From positions 1 to 64,000 of the forward strand of contig NZ_BPQP01000017.1 in NCBI RefSeq assembly GCF_022179305.1: a DNA stretch of 64,000 bases, written 5' to 3'. Under the pieces are notes generated by a model. That model was not told the origin of the DNA and searched no databases. It saw nothing but the letters and a program-made list of their open reading frames with translations. The DNA comes from Methylobacterium iners (lineage in GTDB: Bacteria > Pseudomonadota > Alphaproteobacteria > Rhizobiales > Beijerinckiaceae). Below, piece by piece: positions 54,783 through 63,941 of this stretch; position 1 is the first letter of the stretch; each line of letters starts with the position of its first letter. The position numbers and the translations under genes were made by a program.

Positions 54783-55552
54783 AGGTCATCCTAACTTACA
54801 ATATTCGATATTTCCGAGTGTGTGCTAACACCCTGTTTCCTAAGGCTACTGCCGATCGTCTGAAGCTGCGGCTAATTTGCGGATCGCGGACGGCAACATC
54901 AGCGAAGGAAACCAATCTTCTTCAGAGATTGGTCAACGTTCGGCTTCCATGACGCAATCGCACCGACATGCCTGTCCCCGTCCTCACCATACGCAGGAGC
55001 TTGCAGGAAATGCGCGCAACCGCCGACGCTTGGGACTTCTGGGAAGCAATCTACGTTTAAACAGTGCTAGGACCGGTTTTCATGGGGGGGAACGGCTGCC
55101 TTCATGTGGATCCAGCGTCACGACCGCATCTGATCCGCCGTACGCCCCTGTTCACCCTTGCTCTAGATGGCTCCTGCGCGCGCACCGTGGTGCAAGCGAC
55201 GACACACCTTAGAAGGGTTAGAACACCGGATGAGCGGGTGCGTGGCGCGTGGTAGAGCGTGATGCGGCGGGAATTGGTCACGGAAAACTCTGTTGATCGA
55301 TCATCCGAGTGCGGGCACGGCGCGGATTGGCGCGGCGTTTTTCAGCAGCCCTACCTCAATCCACTTTCTTGAACCAAACGGCTTGGACAGAGACACCAAC
55401 ATGGGTCAGCGCCCGTCGACGCCGGCGCTAGATCACACTTGGTTCAGGAGCGATCGGTAATTGCGGACGGGGACTTCAGAAGCGAGAGTGAGCGGCCAAG
55501 CGCGTCGACACGGCCGCTCGTAGACATGTTGATGTGATCGACCGCGCTCGCC
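54783..55552. other. 770-base gap containing a dispersed repeat
   Basis: No supported gene on either strand. The repeat copy lies at 55479-55534. Near 54829 the sequence CCTGTTTCCTAA partly recalls the inverted repeat at 28821. Confidence 0.4.
55479..55534. repeat. dispersed repeat of about 50 bases, copy 2
   Basis: It matches the element at 28751-28800 (shared GCCAAGCGCGTCGA, then CGGCCGCTCGTAGA and GTTGATGTG). It ends 19 bases before the end of the mucR-like gene. Confidence 0.7.
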
Positions 55553-56128
55553 TTACTCGGCGGCGACGGCGGCCTCAATCTTCTTGCCACGTCCCTTTCC
55601 GGGAGTCTTCGCCGTCGATGACGAGGCAGGCCGGCCGCGACGGGCCTTGGGCGCTTCGGCAAGCGTCTCGGTCACCTCCGCAGCCTTCGGCTGCGTCTTG
55701 CGGCGCTGCTGTCCCAGACCCAGGTCGCGCGCGAGTGCCGACCGCTGCGCCGAGTAGGCGGCAGCCGTCATTGGGTAATCGGCTGGAAGGCCATACTTGG
55801 CCCGGTAGCTCTCAGGCGTCAGCCCCCGTCCCGAGAGGTGGCGCTTGAGCGTCTTGTAAGCTCTGCCATCCTCGAAGCTGATCAGCCCCTCATCGGTGAT
55901 TGACTTCTTCACCTGCGCAGGCGTGGCCTTCGTCGCCGCGTCTTGAACCGCAGCACTGGGCTGGCCGAGGCCGAGGAGGGCCTGGTGCACGGATTGGAGG
56001 AGGTCTGCCAAGCCCGCGGCCGGCACTGGGTTGTTGGCCACGAACGCACAGACGATCTCGGCGGTGAGTTCGATGGAGTTGGTCTGTTTGGCCTGATCGA
56101 GGGGTTGAGCTTGTGCGGTGTCTGACAT
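55553..56128 (-). CDS. MucR/Ros-type transcriptional regulator lacking the zinc cysteine
   Basis: 191 residues from the ATG at 56128. The core LISFEDGRAYKTLKRHLSGR, then GLTPESYRAKYGLPADYPMT, matches the Ros/MucR zinc-finger domain, but the usual cysteine (LVCLEDG) is replaced by Ser (LISFEDG) and the second cysteine is missing. Thus the zinc site is at least partly lost, which is seen in some MucR homologues. The C-terminus is a basic, Ala/Lys-rich tail with RRGRPASSSTAKTPGKGRGK. MucR proteins bind AT-rich DNA and control many genes. Confidence 0.88.
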   Translation of the reverse strand: MSDTAQAQPLDQAKQTNSIELTAEIVCAFVANNPVPAAGLADLLQSVHQALLGLGQPSAAVQDAATKATPAQVKKSITDEGLISFEDGRAYKTLKRHLSGRGLTPESYRAKYGLPADYPMTAAAYSAQRSALARDLGLGQQRRKTQPKAAEVTETLAEAPKARRGRPASSSTAKTPGKGRGKKIEAAVAAE

Positions 56129-56455
56129 TTGCGCGTCTCGCCTAGGGATCGTAGATACGCAATCTGCCAGAACCTTCATGGAATCAAGCTGTCTGCCAGC
56201 ATTCACCTTGGACAACGCTGTCGTTCACCACAGCGTGAACGCTTGCTTGGCTGCGGTGTTGCTGCAGACCGACACACCACGCAGTGCAGAACGTTGCAGC
56301 GTCGAGCTTCTCCTGGCCAGTCAGTCGTCGTGCGCTCGAACGCTACAAACGCTGCTTTTCTCGCTCGCGCTGAGGAACAGAAAGAAGCGATTGCGTTTCG
56401 TGAGACTAGTTCTTCTCGGCACGCAGATCATGACTGGCTATGGTTGAAACGGAAG

Positions 56456-57373
56456 ATGACTGTGTCCCTGCGGTGGATCGTTGTGGCGGCTGGCGGCATC
56501 CTGGCCGGCCTAGGCCTGGCTGCTTCCTTAGCTAGGCGGCGGGCCAGCGAGGACCGCAGCACACGTCTTGGACAGCTTGCAGCGACGCACAGCCGCGTTA
56601 GCGGTAGGATGATGCATGCCAGAGTCTCGGTCGGCTCTTTCCCGGATGACCGCCTGCCCATAATCCTGGTTCACGGGCTCGGGATGTCGAGCCGTTACAT
56701 GATCCCCCTCGCGAAGCATCTCGCCCCTTACTTCAGGGTCTACGCTCCCGACCTCCCTGGCTTCGGTCTGAGCGACAAGCCTTGCCGAGCGCTCACGGTT
56801 CGCGAGCTCGCCGATGGGCTGGCTGCCTGGATGCGGGTGGTCGGGTTAAAGCAAGCAGCCTTCATCGGCAATTCGCTTGGCTGCGAGGTGTTGGTTGAAT
56901 TGGCTCTCGTTCACCCGCAACTCGTCGATCGCTTGGTGTTGCAAGGGCCCACGCCGGACCCTGAGGCCCGCGGCCTCATCCGGCAAATCGTCGGGTTTTT
57001 CGCCATCGCACCGTTCGAGCGCTGGTCGCTCGCCTGGGTGGCGCTCGCTGATTACGTCCGTGGTGGAGTCAGCCGCTATCTCCTGACTTTGCGCAGTATG
57101 GTCGGCAATCACATTGCAGAGAAGGTGCTCCGGGTCACGCAACCAACGCTCGTGGTCTGGGGCACCCGTGACTACATCGTCCCCTATGCATTTGTGGCGC
57201 GCCTCGCCAGCTCCCTGCCTCGCGGCCAACTTGCCATCATCCCAGGTGCTGCCCACGGAATAAACTATTCGCATCCTAAGGCGTTCACCGCGGTCCTACT
57301 CCCATTCCTCCTTGCCGCACGGAAGATGCCTTTGGCGCAGGACCTAACCCGACCGGCCGGCGCAGGCCGGTAA
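56456..57373 (+). CDS. alpha/beta hydrolase with N-terminal membrane anchor
   Basis: 305 residues from the ATG at 56456. Residues about 4-26 are hydrophobic (LRWIVVAAGGILAGLGLAAS) and anchor the enzyme. The catalytic fold shows LPIILVHGLGMSSRYM (oxyanion loop), the nucleophile elbow GNSLGCEV with Ser140, VVWGTRDYIVPYAF (acid) and GAAHGINYSHPKAF (His). The substrate is unknown; similar proteins hydrolyse esters or act on small lipids. The long upstream frame to 56129 overlaps the mucR promoter and is not used. Confidence 0.85.
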   Translation: MTVSLRWIVVAAGGILAGLGLAASLARRRASEDRSTRLGQLAATHSRVSGRMMHARVSVGSFPDDRLPIILVHGLGMSSRYMIPLAKHLAPYFRVYAPDLPGFGLSDKPCRALTVRELADGLAAWMRVVGLKQAAFIGNSLGCEVLVELALVHPQLVDRLVLQGPTPDPEARGLIRQIVGFFAIAPFERWSLAWVALADYVRGGVSRYLLTLRSMVGNHIAEKVLRVTQPTLVVWGTRDYIVPYAFVARLASSLPRGQLAIIPGAAHGINYSHPKAFTAVLLPFLLAARKMPLAQDLTRPAGAGR

Positions 57374-57566
57374 AGCACCGGCGAGCGTCACAGCCATGCC
57401 CTGCCATTTCGATTAGGCCACGCAGGGAGGTCAGCCGTCACCGGATGGATAAAGGCGCGCGCCGAAGCTTCTTCTACCGACATGTTCGCCGAGATGCAGG
57501 CTTTCTCAGCATTTTTCAAGCCTACCTTTACAGACAGCATTTTCAGTTAAAGCGGAGCTGTAGGTT

Positions 57567-57748
57567 TTAAAAGAAGCGTGTGACCCGAGCGGCTGCATCG
57601 AACTGCGCTGAATCAGTCAAGCCCTGACCCTGCCCCCTGTAGATTTTGATCTCGTGAGGAGTGCCCTGTTCCCGCAGAAGGCGCTCTACAGCATGGGCAT
57701 GAGACAACGGGACACTGGGATCCAAAGCGTTATGCAGGATCAAAGTCG
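57567..57748 (-). pseudogene. remnant of a dienelactone-hydrolase-like protein
   Basis: The minus strand reads PTLILHNALDPSVPLSHAHA, VERLLREQGTPHEIKIYRGQ, then GQGLTDSAQFDAAARVTRFF and stop. This is the C-terminal part of a DLH-type alpha/beta hydrolase with the catalytic Asp block (ALDPSVP). The catalytic His block that should read GAGHGF is GQGQGL, and an in-frame stop precedes the fragment, so the gene is dead. Confidence 0.6.
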
Positions 57749-57982
57749 GTGGTCAGCGTGGACGTTGCTGGGCAAGCTCATCTAGGGTTATTACCTGCTC
57801 TTGGCCCTCACGGACTAAGAGGGATCAGGTGCGGCAGAGACGTAAGCCTGGGGTGCAAAAAGTCAAATGTAAATTTGGTCCAACATCATCAAGACTTTGT
57901 CCGCCTCAGTACACAGGTAACGACCCGTGTTCTTCAGCCTGGTGCGGTCGAGTACCAGCTGGCAGGCGCATTTTGCTGGACC

Positions 57983-58390
57983 TCAGCGATCTTGCCGCAG
58001 ACTTTCGGGTTTGAAGAACAGACCCGCTTTCAAGCTGTCACCGATCCGGTTCGCACGCTCTGTGAGGTGCATCGCTACGTCGGCGGAAAACAGCTCCCCG
58101 GCCGTCTGTTCGAACAGAGCCAGCCAACGAGCAAAATGGGACGGCGTGAGCTCACCAAGTACCTGATGCTTGCCGAACGGATTGCCCTTGTAGCGGCCAG
58201 ATTTCAGCAGCACTGATGACCAGAAGTCCTGAATGACGGCGAGGTGTCGGGGCCAATCAGCATCGGGGACGACGCGAGCAAAGACGGGCCCAATCAGGGG
58301 ATCGCGCTGAACCTTAGCGTAGAAGGCCGCGAGGAAGCTGTGGAGGCTTGCTTCCGTGAGCGTGTCATGCATGCGGGCGTCTTGCGGCAT
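57983..58390 (-). CDS. group III truncated haemoglobin
   Basis: 135 residues. The pattern LHSFLAAFYAKVQRDPLIGP with Tyr24 at the B10 position, DWPRHLAVIQDFWSSVLL and PFGKHQVLGELTPSHFARWL with a probable proximal His75 is that of group III truncated globins. These bind haem and handle oxygen or nitric oxide. An alternative start at MHDTLTEASL (58372) is possible. No reductase gene adjoins. Confidence 0.88.
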   Translation of the reverse strand: MPQDARMHDTLTEASLHSFLAAFYAKVQRDPLIGPVFARVVPDADWPRHLAVIQDFWSSVLLKSGRYKGNPFGKHQVLGELTPSHFARWLALFEQTAGELFSADVAMHLTERANRIGDSLKAGLFFKPESLRQDR

Positions 58391-58702
58391 TTGGATCTGT
58401 CAGCTGCGTCGGACTGAAGTTTTTTACGGTCCGCTTTACGTTTGCTTTTGAGCTTAGCGCAGACAGGGCTTCTACGACCATGTTAGGTCGGAAGCCGAAC
58501 GTCCGCTTCTGGGCGTCGGCTCCACTTCCGCCTTCCCTCTTCCTCTAAAGTACAGAAAGGCCGCCTGCGGGCAGTCTGATCCTGATCCGTGGCAAGTCTT
58601 GGCCGAAAGGGTTCGATCTGCTCTGGCCTCGCTGCCTGAGTAATCGGTCACTAGCCGACCAGCAGCGCCTCGCTCGCGAATGTTTCTGGGACGGACCTGG
58701 TC
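58391..58702. other. 312-base gap upstream of the globin gene
   Basis: No gene is supported. It includes the segment GTCCGCTTCTGGGC (about 58501), which recurs at about 60427. It should hold the globin promoter. Confidence 0.4.
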
Positions 58703-60229
58703 CTAGTTCAACGAAAGAGTTCGCGTAATCCATTCAGATGCCTCGGTGACGTCCGTGCCAGTCAGTTCATGGCCTGTCAGGAGGGCCCTAAAATCCACGC
58801 GGGCACCACGCGCCCTAAGAGCATCCGCCAACTCTGTTCCGTCGCGAGCGTACGGGTCGTTACGTCCACTGATCACCAGCACGTCGGTGTCCGAGAGATC
58901 TGCAGCAGGCGGGTTCTCCAGGGCCTGCATCCCGCGTAGCAACGTTGCCCGGCGCACGAGTCCCGGATGCAACTGAATGAATGCCGCCAGGAAGTTAGCG
59001 CCGTTGGAGTAGCCGAGGAAAACGAGCCTGTCGGCGCTGAGCCCGTAACCCGTCACGGCGCCTTCGACAAAGGCAGCGAACGCTTCCGCTTCGCTGCGAA
59101 TGTCGGCCCGATCGAACGTCGTGGCATCGAGACGGCAGAACCAACGATTGGTACCCTCCTCAGTCGCCCGCCCACGCACGCCCAAAAGACTTGAGCGCGG
59201 GGCGATGCGGCGGGCGATCGGCATCAGATCAGCCTCGTTCCCGCCGGTGCCGTGCAGCAAGACGAGGGTCGTGCCGTCGGGCTCCTTCGGCCGGTTGAAG
59301 CGGTGAACGAAGGGGAGTTCGCGAACAGGAAATCGTTCTTCGCCAGGAAGGGCGAATTGAGGCAGCATCGCCCTCAGATCCTCGGCGCGATCAGCCTCAT
59401 GCGGCGGGAGAAATAGAGTACGGCCAAGCTCGCCGGGCGCTTCGTCGACGGTCATGCCTGGCCCATCGGTCGCGTATTCCATCAAGATGCCGACCGGATC
59501 GCGCACGTAGAGCGACAGGAAGTACTTCCGGTCGTGAACCTCCGTCGGTCCGTGCCCTTCCAGCGAAAGTCGCATGGAGCGAACGGCGTCGACGTCGCGT
59601 GCGCGGAAAGCCACGTGATCGGGTACTCCGGCCCCCGCTACGGACGGCACGAAGCCCGAGACTTCCCGGATGTCGAGGATGTCGGTGTCGGAGATCATGC
59701 GCTGGGTCATGCCGGTGTTCCCGCTGTTAGTGTAGCCGAAGCGCGACACGAAGCCTGCTGTCTCCGAGGCCCTGTCGGTCAAGAGCGTGACGCCGCGCAG
59801 GCGGGTGGGCGCACCGTTCAGGGGAGCAGGCGTTGCCATCTCGGCACCGACCAGCTTCACGATCAGCCCGTCCGGATCCTTCAAACGGAGGACCGGCTCT
59901 CCGAACTCACGAGACGGCCCCTCATGCGGGATGCCGACGGTCAGGGCCCGAGTGAGCCAGTCACCCATGGAACCGGGCGCTACCGCCAACCCCAATTCGG
60001 AGACCTGCCCGATCCCGGTGCGGCCACGGCCGGCTGCCTCCCAGACGAGGAAGGTCAGCAAAGAGCCCGGGCTGCCGAGCCCGTCGCCGTAGATGAGATG
60101 CAGCTGCTCTGCGTCCGCGTAGCCTCCCGTCTGCTTCACCAGCCTGAACCCAAGAAAGCCGGCGTAGAAATCGACGTTCGCCTGCACGTCGGCGGTGATG
60201 CCAGTGAAGTGGTGGATGCCGCTCGTCAT
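58703..60229 (-). CDS. fused VOC ring-cleaving dioxygenase and alpha/beta hydrolase (MhqO-MhqD-like)
   Basis: 508 residues from the ATG at 60229. The N-terminal part (about 1-290) has two vicinal-oxygen-chelate modules: GIHHFTGITADVQANVDFYA at the start, metal-ligand candidates His6/His7, His205 (VPDHVAFRARD) and Glu251 (ILMEYATDG). The C-terminal part (about 310-508) is a complete small hydrolase: LVLLHGTGGNEADLMPIA (His326), GYSNGAN with Ser408, SGRNDPYA with Asp458 and LTGHELTG with His487. MhqO and MhqD of Bacillus, a quinone-responsive dioxygenase and hydrolase, are encoded separately. Here they seem joined, suggesting coupled detoxification of quinone-like compounds (inference). Confidence 0.8.
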   Translation of the reverse strand: MTSGIHHFTGITADVQANVDFYAGFLGFRLVKQTGGYADAEQLHLIYGDGLGSPGSLLTFLVWEAAGRGRTGIGQVSELGLAVAPGSMGDWLTRALTVGIPHEGPSREFGEPVLRLKDPDGLIVKLVGAEMATPAPLNGAPTRLRGVTLLTDRASETAGFVSRFGYTNSGNTGMTQRMISDTDILDIREVSGFVPSVAGAGVPDHVAFRARDVDAVRSMRLSLEGHGPTEVHDRKYFLSLYVRDPVGILMEYATDGPGMTVDEAPGELGRTLFLPPHEADRAEDLRAMLPQFALPGEERFPVRELPFVHRFNRPKEPDGTTLVLLHGTGGNEADLMPIARRIAPRSSLLGVRGRATEEGTNRWFCRLDATTFDRADIRSEAEAFAAFVEGAVTGYGLSADRLVFLGYSNGANFLAAFIQLHPGLVRRATLLRGMQALENPPAADLSDTDVLVISGRNDPYARDGTELADALRARGARVDFRALLTGHELTGTDVTEASEWITRTLSLN

Positions 60230-60986
60230 TCTCTTGCTACCTTGCCGGAAAGTCCGTGCGGCGTCGTGCAATTCGCAACCCGGTTCTTTGACTGAACAGC
60301 CTCCAGAGTTTGTCGAGCCTGCTTCGGCGTTTGGCAATACCGCGACACTCGGCTGGCCCCCGGGATTGTCCACTACCTGACGACGCCCTGGCGAGTCTGT
60401 GTGATAGCGTGGGCGCAAAGCGGAATGTCCGCTTCTGGGCTCGGATTCAACTTTCTCGCCCCACCAATAGCAGAAGTCCGGTTCATTTCGGTTCTGCGGC
60501 GATTGCGTTGAAAACCTCGGGACGCCGTTGAAGTGGCACATTTGACGAAGCGAGCAGGAGCAGGACACTCCTCTGGATCTCTGAAGATCCGTTTATAGCG
60601 ACAGAGCTTTATCTTGGAGAGATGGTTATTCCTCTGCGTGATGAGCCGGTTGCGGTCAAAGTGGCCACCGCCGAGTTTTTCAACACAATCCGCCACCAGC
60701 GGACCTTGACGTTGCACCCAGAAGCAGACGTTCCGCCTTCAACCCATCTCGGCGAGACATGCTGCAGTCCGGTAGTCATAAAATTGGACCGTCGTCCGCG
60801 AAGCGGAGCGCCCTACGCTGTGGCACACCAAATGACAGTCAATCTTCTTTCTGGTTGCAAACTCCCGGTCTTCTACGATGCTTCAACGTAACCTGGACCT
60901 ATAAATGTGCGGTCGTCAATATCTGACCGCGGCACTTGCGCAGTGGCTTCCACAGCTTTCACCGGAAGCCTGCCAAACAATTTAGG
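60230..60986. other. 757-base gap without a supported gene
   Basis: One plus-strand frame (60622-60891) looks arbitrary. AGCGGA-ATG-TCCGCT (about 60418-60432) is a small palindrome that begins the dispersed GTCCGCTTCTGGGC motif. No terminator found for the large GGDEF-EAL gene. Confidence 0.4.
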
Positions 60987-63941
60987 TTAGGCTACATCTT
61001 TCATCGAGCGCCCGATTGACCTGACTAAACCAAGCGCCTCGTTCGCTGGCCTTGCCTGGCTAAATAGATAACCTTGCGCCTGTGTGCATCCCTGCGCTCT
61101 CAACGTCGCGAGCTGCTCATGAGTCTCAACCCCCTCGGCCGTCGTTACCATGCCGAGATCAGCCGCCAAGCGCGTGACGGCGCGTATGATCGCCAGGGAG
61201 CCTTCCGTCACGCTCAAGTCCCGGACGAAGGTGCGATCAATCTTGATCTTGTCGAAAGGGAATTTGCGCAAGTAGCTCAGCGATGAATAGCCTGTTCCGA
61301 AATCGTCCATGGCGATGCGGACCCCGAGTTCTTTGAGCTGACGCAAAGTGGCGAGGGTGGCGTCCGTGTCGAACAACATCGCGGTTTCGGTGATCTCCAA
61401 CTCCAACCGGCTTGGCGCCAGTCCGGATGCCCCTAAGGCTCCGACCACGTCGAGAACGAGCTGCCGATTCCTGAACTGTACGGGCGACAGGTTCACGGCT
61501 ACGCTGAGCGGTGCAGGCCATGCCGCGGCCGCGGCGCAAGCCTCACGCAGCACCCAGGCGCCGATTGAGCCGATAAGACCGAGCTCTTCGGCCAATGGGA
61601 TGAACTGGTCCGGGGGCACTTGGCCCCGCGTTGGATGATCCCACCGCAGAAGCGCCTCGAAGCCGGACACCTCCCCCGCCTCCAATTCGACGAGGGGTTG
61701 AAAGTGCACGGCGAATTCACCCCGGCCAAGCGCCTGGCGGAGATGGATTTCCAGGCCACGCCTGAGTTGCATTTTCGCGTTCATGCCGGCTTCGAAGAAT
61801 CGAAATGCGCCTCGACCGTCGCCCTTCGCCTGGTAGAGCGCCATATCGGCGCTCTTCAGAAGACCATCCGCTTCAATCCCATCGTCCGGCGCCACGGCGA
61901 TGCCAATAGAGGTCCCGATGTCGACGCGATGCCCGTCGAGGTCGAACGGCGATCCGATGGTCTCGATGATCCGCCGAGCGAGCGCGGTCGCTCCAACCGG
62001 CTGGTCGCCAGCAACTTGTAGGATCACGAACTCGTCGCCGCCCAGGCGCGCAAGAATGTCGGTGTCGCGCATGCAACCGCGAAGACGCTCGGCAACGGAC
62101 TTCAGCAGCGTATCCCCGACCGAGTGCCCCAGCGTATCGTTGACGGCCTTGAAGCGATCGAGGTCAAGGCAAAGCACCGCGAGAGAATCTCCACGCTTGG
62201 CGCGTATCAGCGCCCTATCCATCTCCTCTCGAAAAAGGACGCGGTTCGCTAAACCCGTGAGGCCATCGTGATGCGCCATGTGGGCGATGCATGCTTCGGC
62301 GGCTCTGCGCTCCGTCACGTCTTCGTAGGTGGATACCCAACCCGCGCCGGTCATGGGCTGGTAACGAACTGCGATGGCCCGTTCACCGGTCAACTCGTCA
62401 TGCTGACCGCTGGCATCAAGCCGGGAAATGAACCCCTGCCGATCCGCATAGGCTTGTTCCGCGCTTTGGCCTGGAAAGTTGCCGGCCTCGACGGAAAGGG
62501 CAACGACCTCACGGAATGTCATGCCGATCTTTATCCGATCGGGCGGGAGGCCGACGATCTCACAGAAGCGACGATTGAAAACCGTCAAATGCTCACGGGC
62601 GTCGTACATCGTGAGGCCTTGCGACATGTTTTCGAGGGCCGCTCCGAAGCGGAGATTGGTTCCCCGCAGTTCGGTTTCACGCTCGTGAAGGCTGACTAGG
62701 TTATTGCGGAAGACTGCGACCGCCGCCTCCATAGCCGCGACCTCGGTCAATCGGCTGCCGACCGGCTTGGAAGCTGTAATATTGCCATTGGCGAGCGCAG
62801 CGGTGGCAGCTGTGATGCGGCGTACAGGGTCGACCAAGCCGCGCAGCAGCACCACTACCGCCGCCATGACAAGGCAGACCGAGAGCAGGGCGAGCCCGAG
62901 ACTGACTAACATTCGGCGAAGTGCCGCGCTCACCGCGCCTTCGCCCTGCGCCGATGCCTCGCTGATCAGCGCCTCGCGCACGGGTACGAGCAGCCCGAGC
63001 GCAATCTTGGTCCAGCGGCGATACTGCGCATGGCTGAGAGGGGGCTCCGCCCCTGCGACTGCGGTCTTGGCGAGCTCACGATACCAGGGTTCCTCCTGGA
63101 CGAAGAAGCGCTTTTCGGTGATTTTCACCGCCTCGACCAAGCCCGGTGTTGGCCTTGCAGCAGCGATGCCGCGCTGGATCCTGTCCCAGGCTCCTGCCAA
63201 GCGGCCGGTGAGGATCAGAAGTTCGTCCTTCTGGGCGGGAGACACACCCTGTCCACCGGTCCACAGACTCAGAAGTTGTCCACGCCGGCCAGCAATCGCG
63301 CGGAGGTCGTTGCTGCCACGCGCCAGACCAACCAGGACTCCGGTCGACGGGCTTGCGAGCGTAATGGCGCGCTCAGCTCGGGACATCTCCGCGTCCAGGG
63401 ATTCGATCAGCCGAGCGAATTGTTCGGAGGGCGCGCGGAAGCTCGCACGATTTCTGACCACCTCCATCGCCCTGATACGCGTCGCGCTCAGGATCTCTTG
63501 CGTTTGATTAATCAAAGCCGTGCTTGCACCCGCCTCCAGCAGGGCGCTTCGCGTGTGGGCCAGGGCAAGGTCAGTGGCGGCGGCGCCGCGGGCCAAAATC
63601 TCAAAATCCGGCGTGACGGCGAGCCCTTGAGCCTGAAGTTCACCGCGCTCCAACATCAGGGCGGCCGAGGCACGCATCGCTTCGGCCACTGCCCTGGTTT
63701 CGCGCGTGACGACCTGCGCCGAACGCCAAGCCGTCCACGCCTGGACGACGTCATGGCCGGACGCGGCTAGGCCGGGGAGGACGAGGGTGATGCAACCTGC
63801 AAGGAACGCAGAGCGCATGTTCAGTGCTCGCCTGGGCGCTTGCCCCGCGCCAACGGGCGGCAAGTGTGGGGAGTCGGATTCCTGGGCTGCATACGCTGAG
63901 ACGCGTTTGTCGAAGCATCGGTCGAAAACGCGTTTGATCAT
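60987..63941 (-). CDS. membrane GGDEF-EAL protein with HAMP and PAS domains
   Basis: 984 residues. After a cytoplasmic leader come a transmembrane helix (about 44-62), a periplasmic helical sensor (about 65-335), a second helix (about 340-365), HAMP (about 370-420) and a PAS domain (about 430-545). The GGDEF domain has the active-site GGDEF at 634-638 and DLDRFKAVNDTLGH, and the EAL domain has EALLRWDHP with EAL at 762-764. Both motifs are intact, so it could make or break cyclic di-GMP; such tandem enzymes are usually dominated by one activity. It matches the PilZ and HD-GYP proteins elsewhere in the window. Confidence 0.92.
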   Translation of the reverse strand: MIKRVFDRCFDKRVSAYAAQESDSPHLPPVGAGQAPRRALNMRSAFLAGCITLVLPGLAASGHDVVQAWTAWRSAQVVTRETRAVAEAMRASAALMLERGELQAQGLAVTPDFEILARGAAATDLALAHTRSALLEAGASTALINQTQEILSATRIRAMEVVRNRASFRAPSEQFARLIESLDAEMSRAERAITLASPSTGVLVGLARGSNDLRAIAGRRGQLLSLWTGGQGVSPAQKDELLILTGRLAGAWDRIQRGIAAARPTPGLVEAVKITEKRFFVQEEPWYRELAKTAVAGAEPPLSHAQYRRWTKIALGLLVPVREALISEASAQGEGAVSAALRRMLVSLGLALLSVCLVMAAVVVLLRGLVDPVRRITAATAALANGNITASKPVGSRLTEVAAMEAAVAVFRNNLVSLHERETELRGTNLRFGAALENMSQGLTMYDAREHLTVFNRRFCEIVGLPPDRIKIGMTFREVVALSVEAGNFPGQSAEQAYADRQGFISRLDASGQHDELTGERAIAVRYQPMTGAGWVSTYEDVTERRAAEACIAHMAHHDGLTGLANRVLFREEMDRALIRAKRGDSLAVLCLDLDRFKAVNDTLGHSVGDTLLKSVAERLRGCMRDTDILARLGGDEFVILQVAGDQPVGATALARRIIETIGSPFDLDGHRVDIGTSIGIAVAPDDGIEADGLLKSADMALYQAKGDGRGAFRFFEAGMNAKMQLRRGLEIHLRQALGRGEFAVHFQPLVELEAGEVSGFEALLRWDHPTRGQVPPDQFIPLAEELGLIGSIGAWVLREACAAAAAWPAPLSVAVNLSPVQFRNRQLVLDVVGALGASGLAPSRLELEITETAMLFDTDATLATLRQLKELGVRIAMDDFGTGYSSLSYLRKFPFDKIKIDRTFVRDLSVTEGSLAIIRAVTRLAADLGMVTTAEGVETHEQLATLRAQGCTQAQGYLFSQARPANEALGLVRSIGRSMKDVA

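Noticed and set aside
54820-54850. Similarity of CCTGTTTCCTAA to the inverted repeat at 28821
   Set aside because: Only about 10 bases match and no partner arm was found.
60622-60891. 89-residue plus-strand frame
   Set aside because: No family, no ribosome site, and its composition is unlike the surrounding genes.
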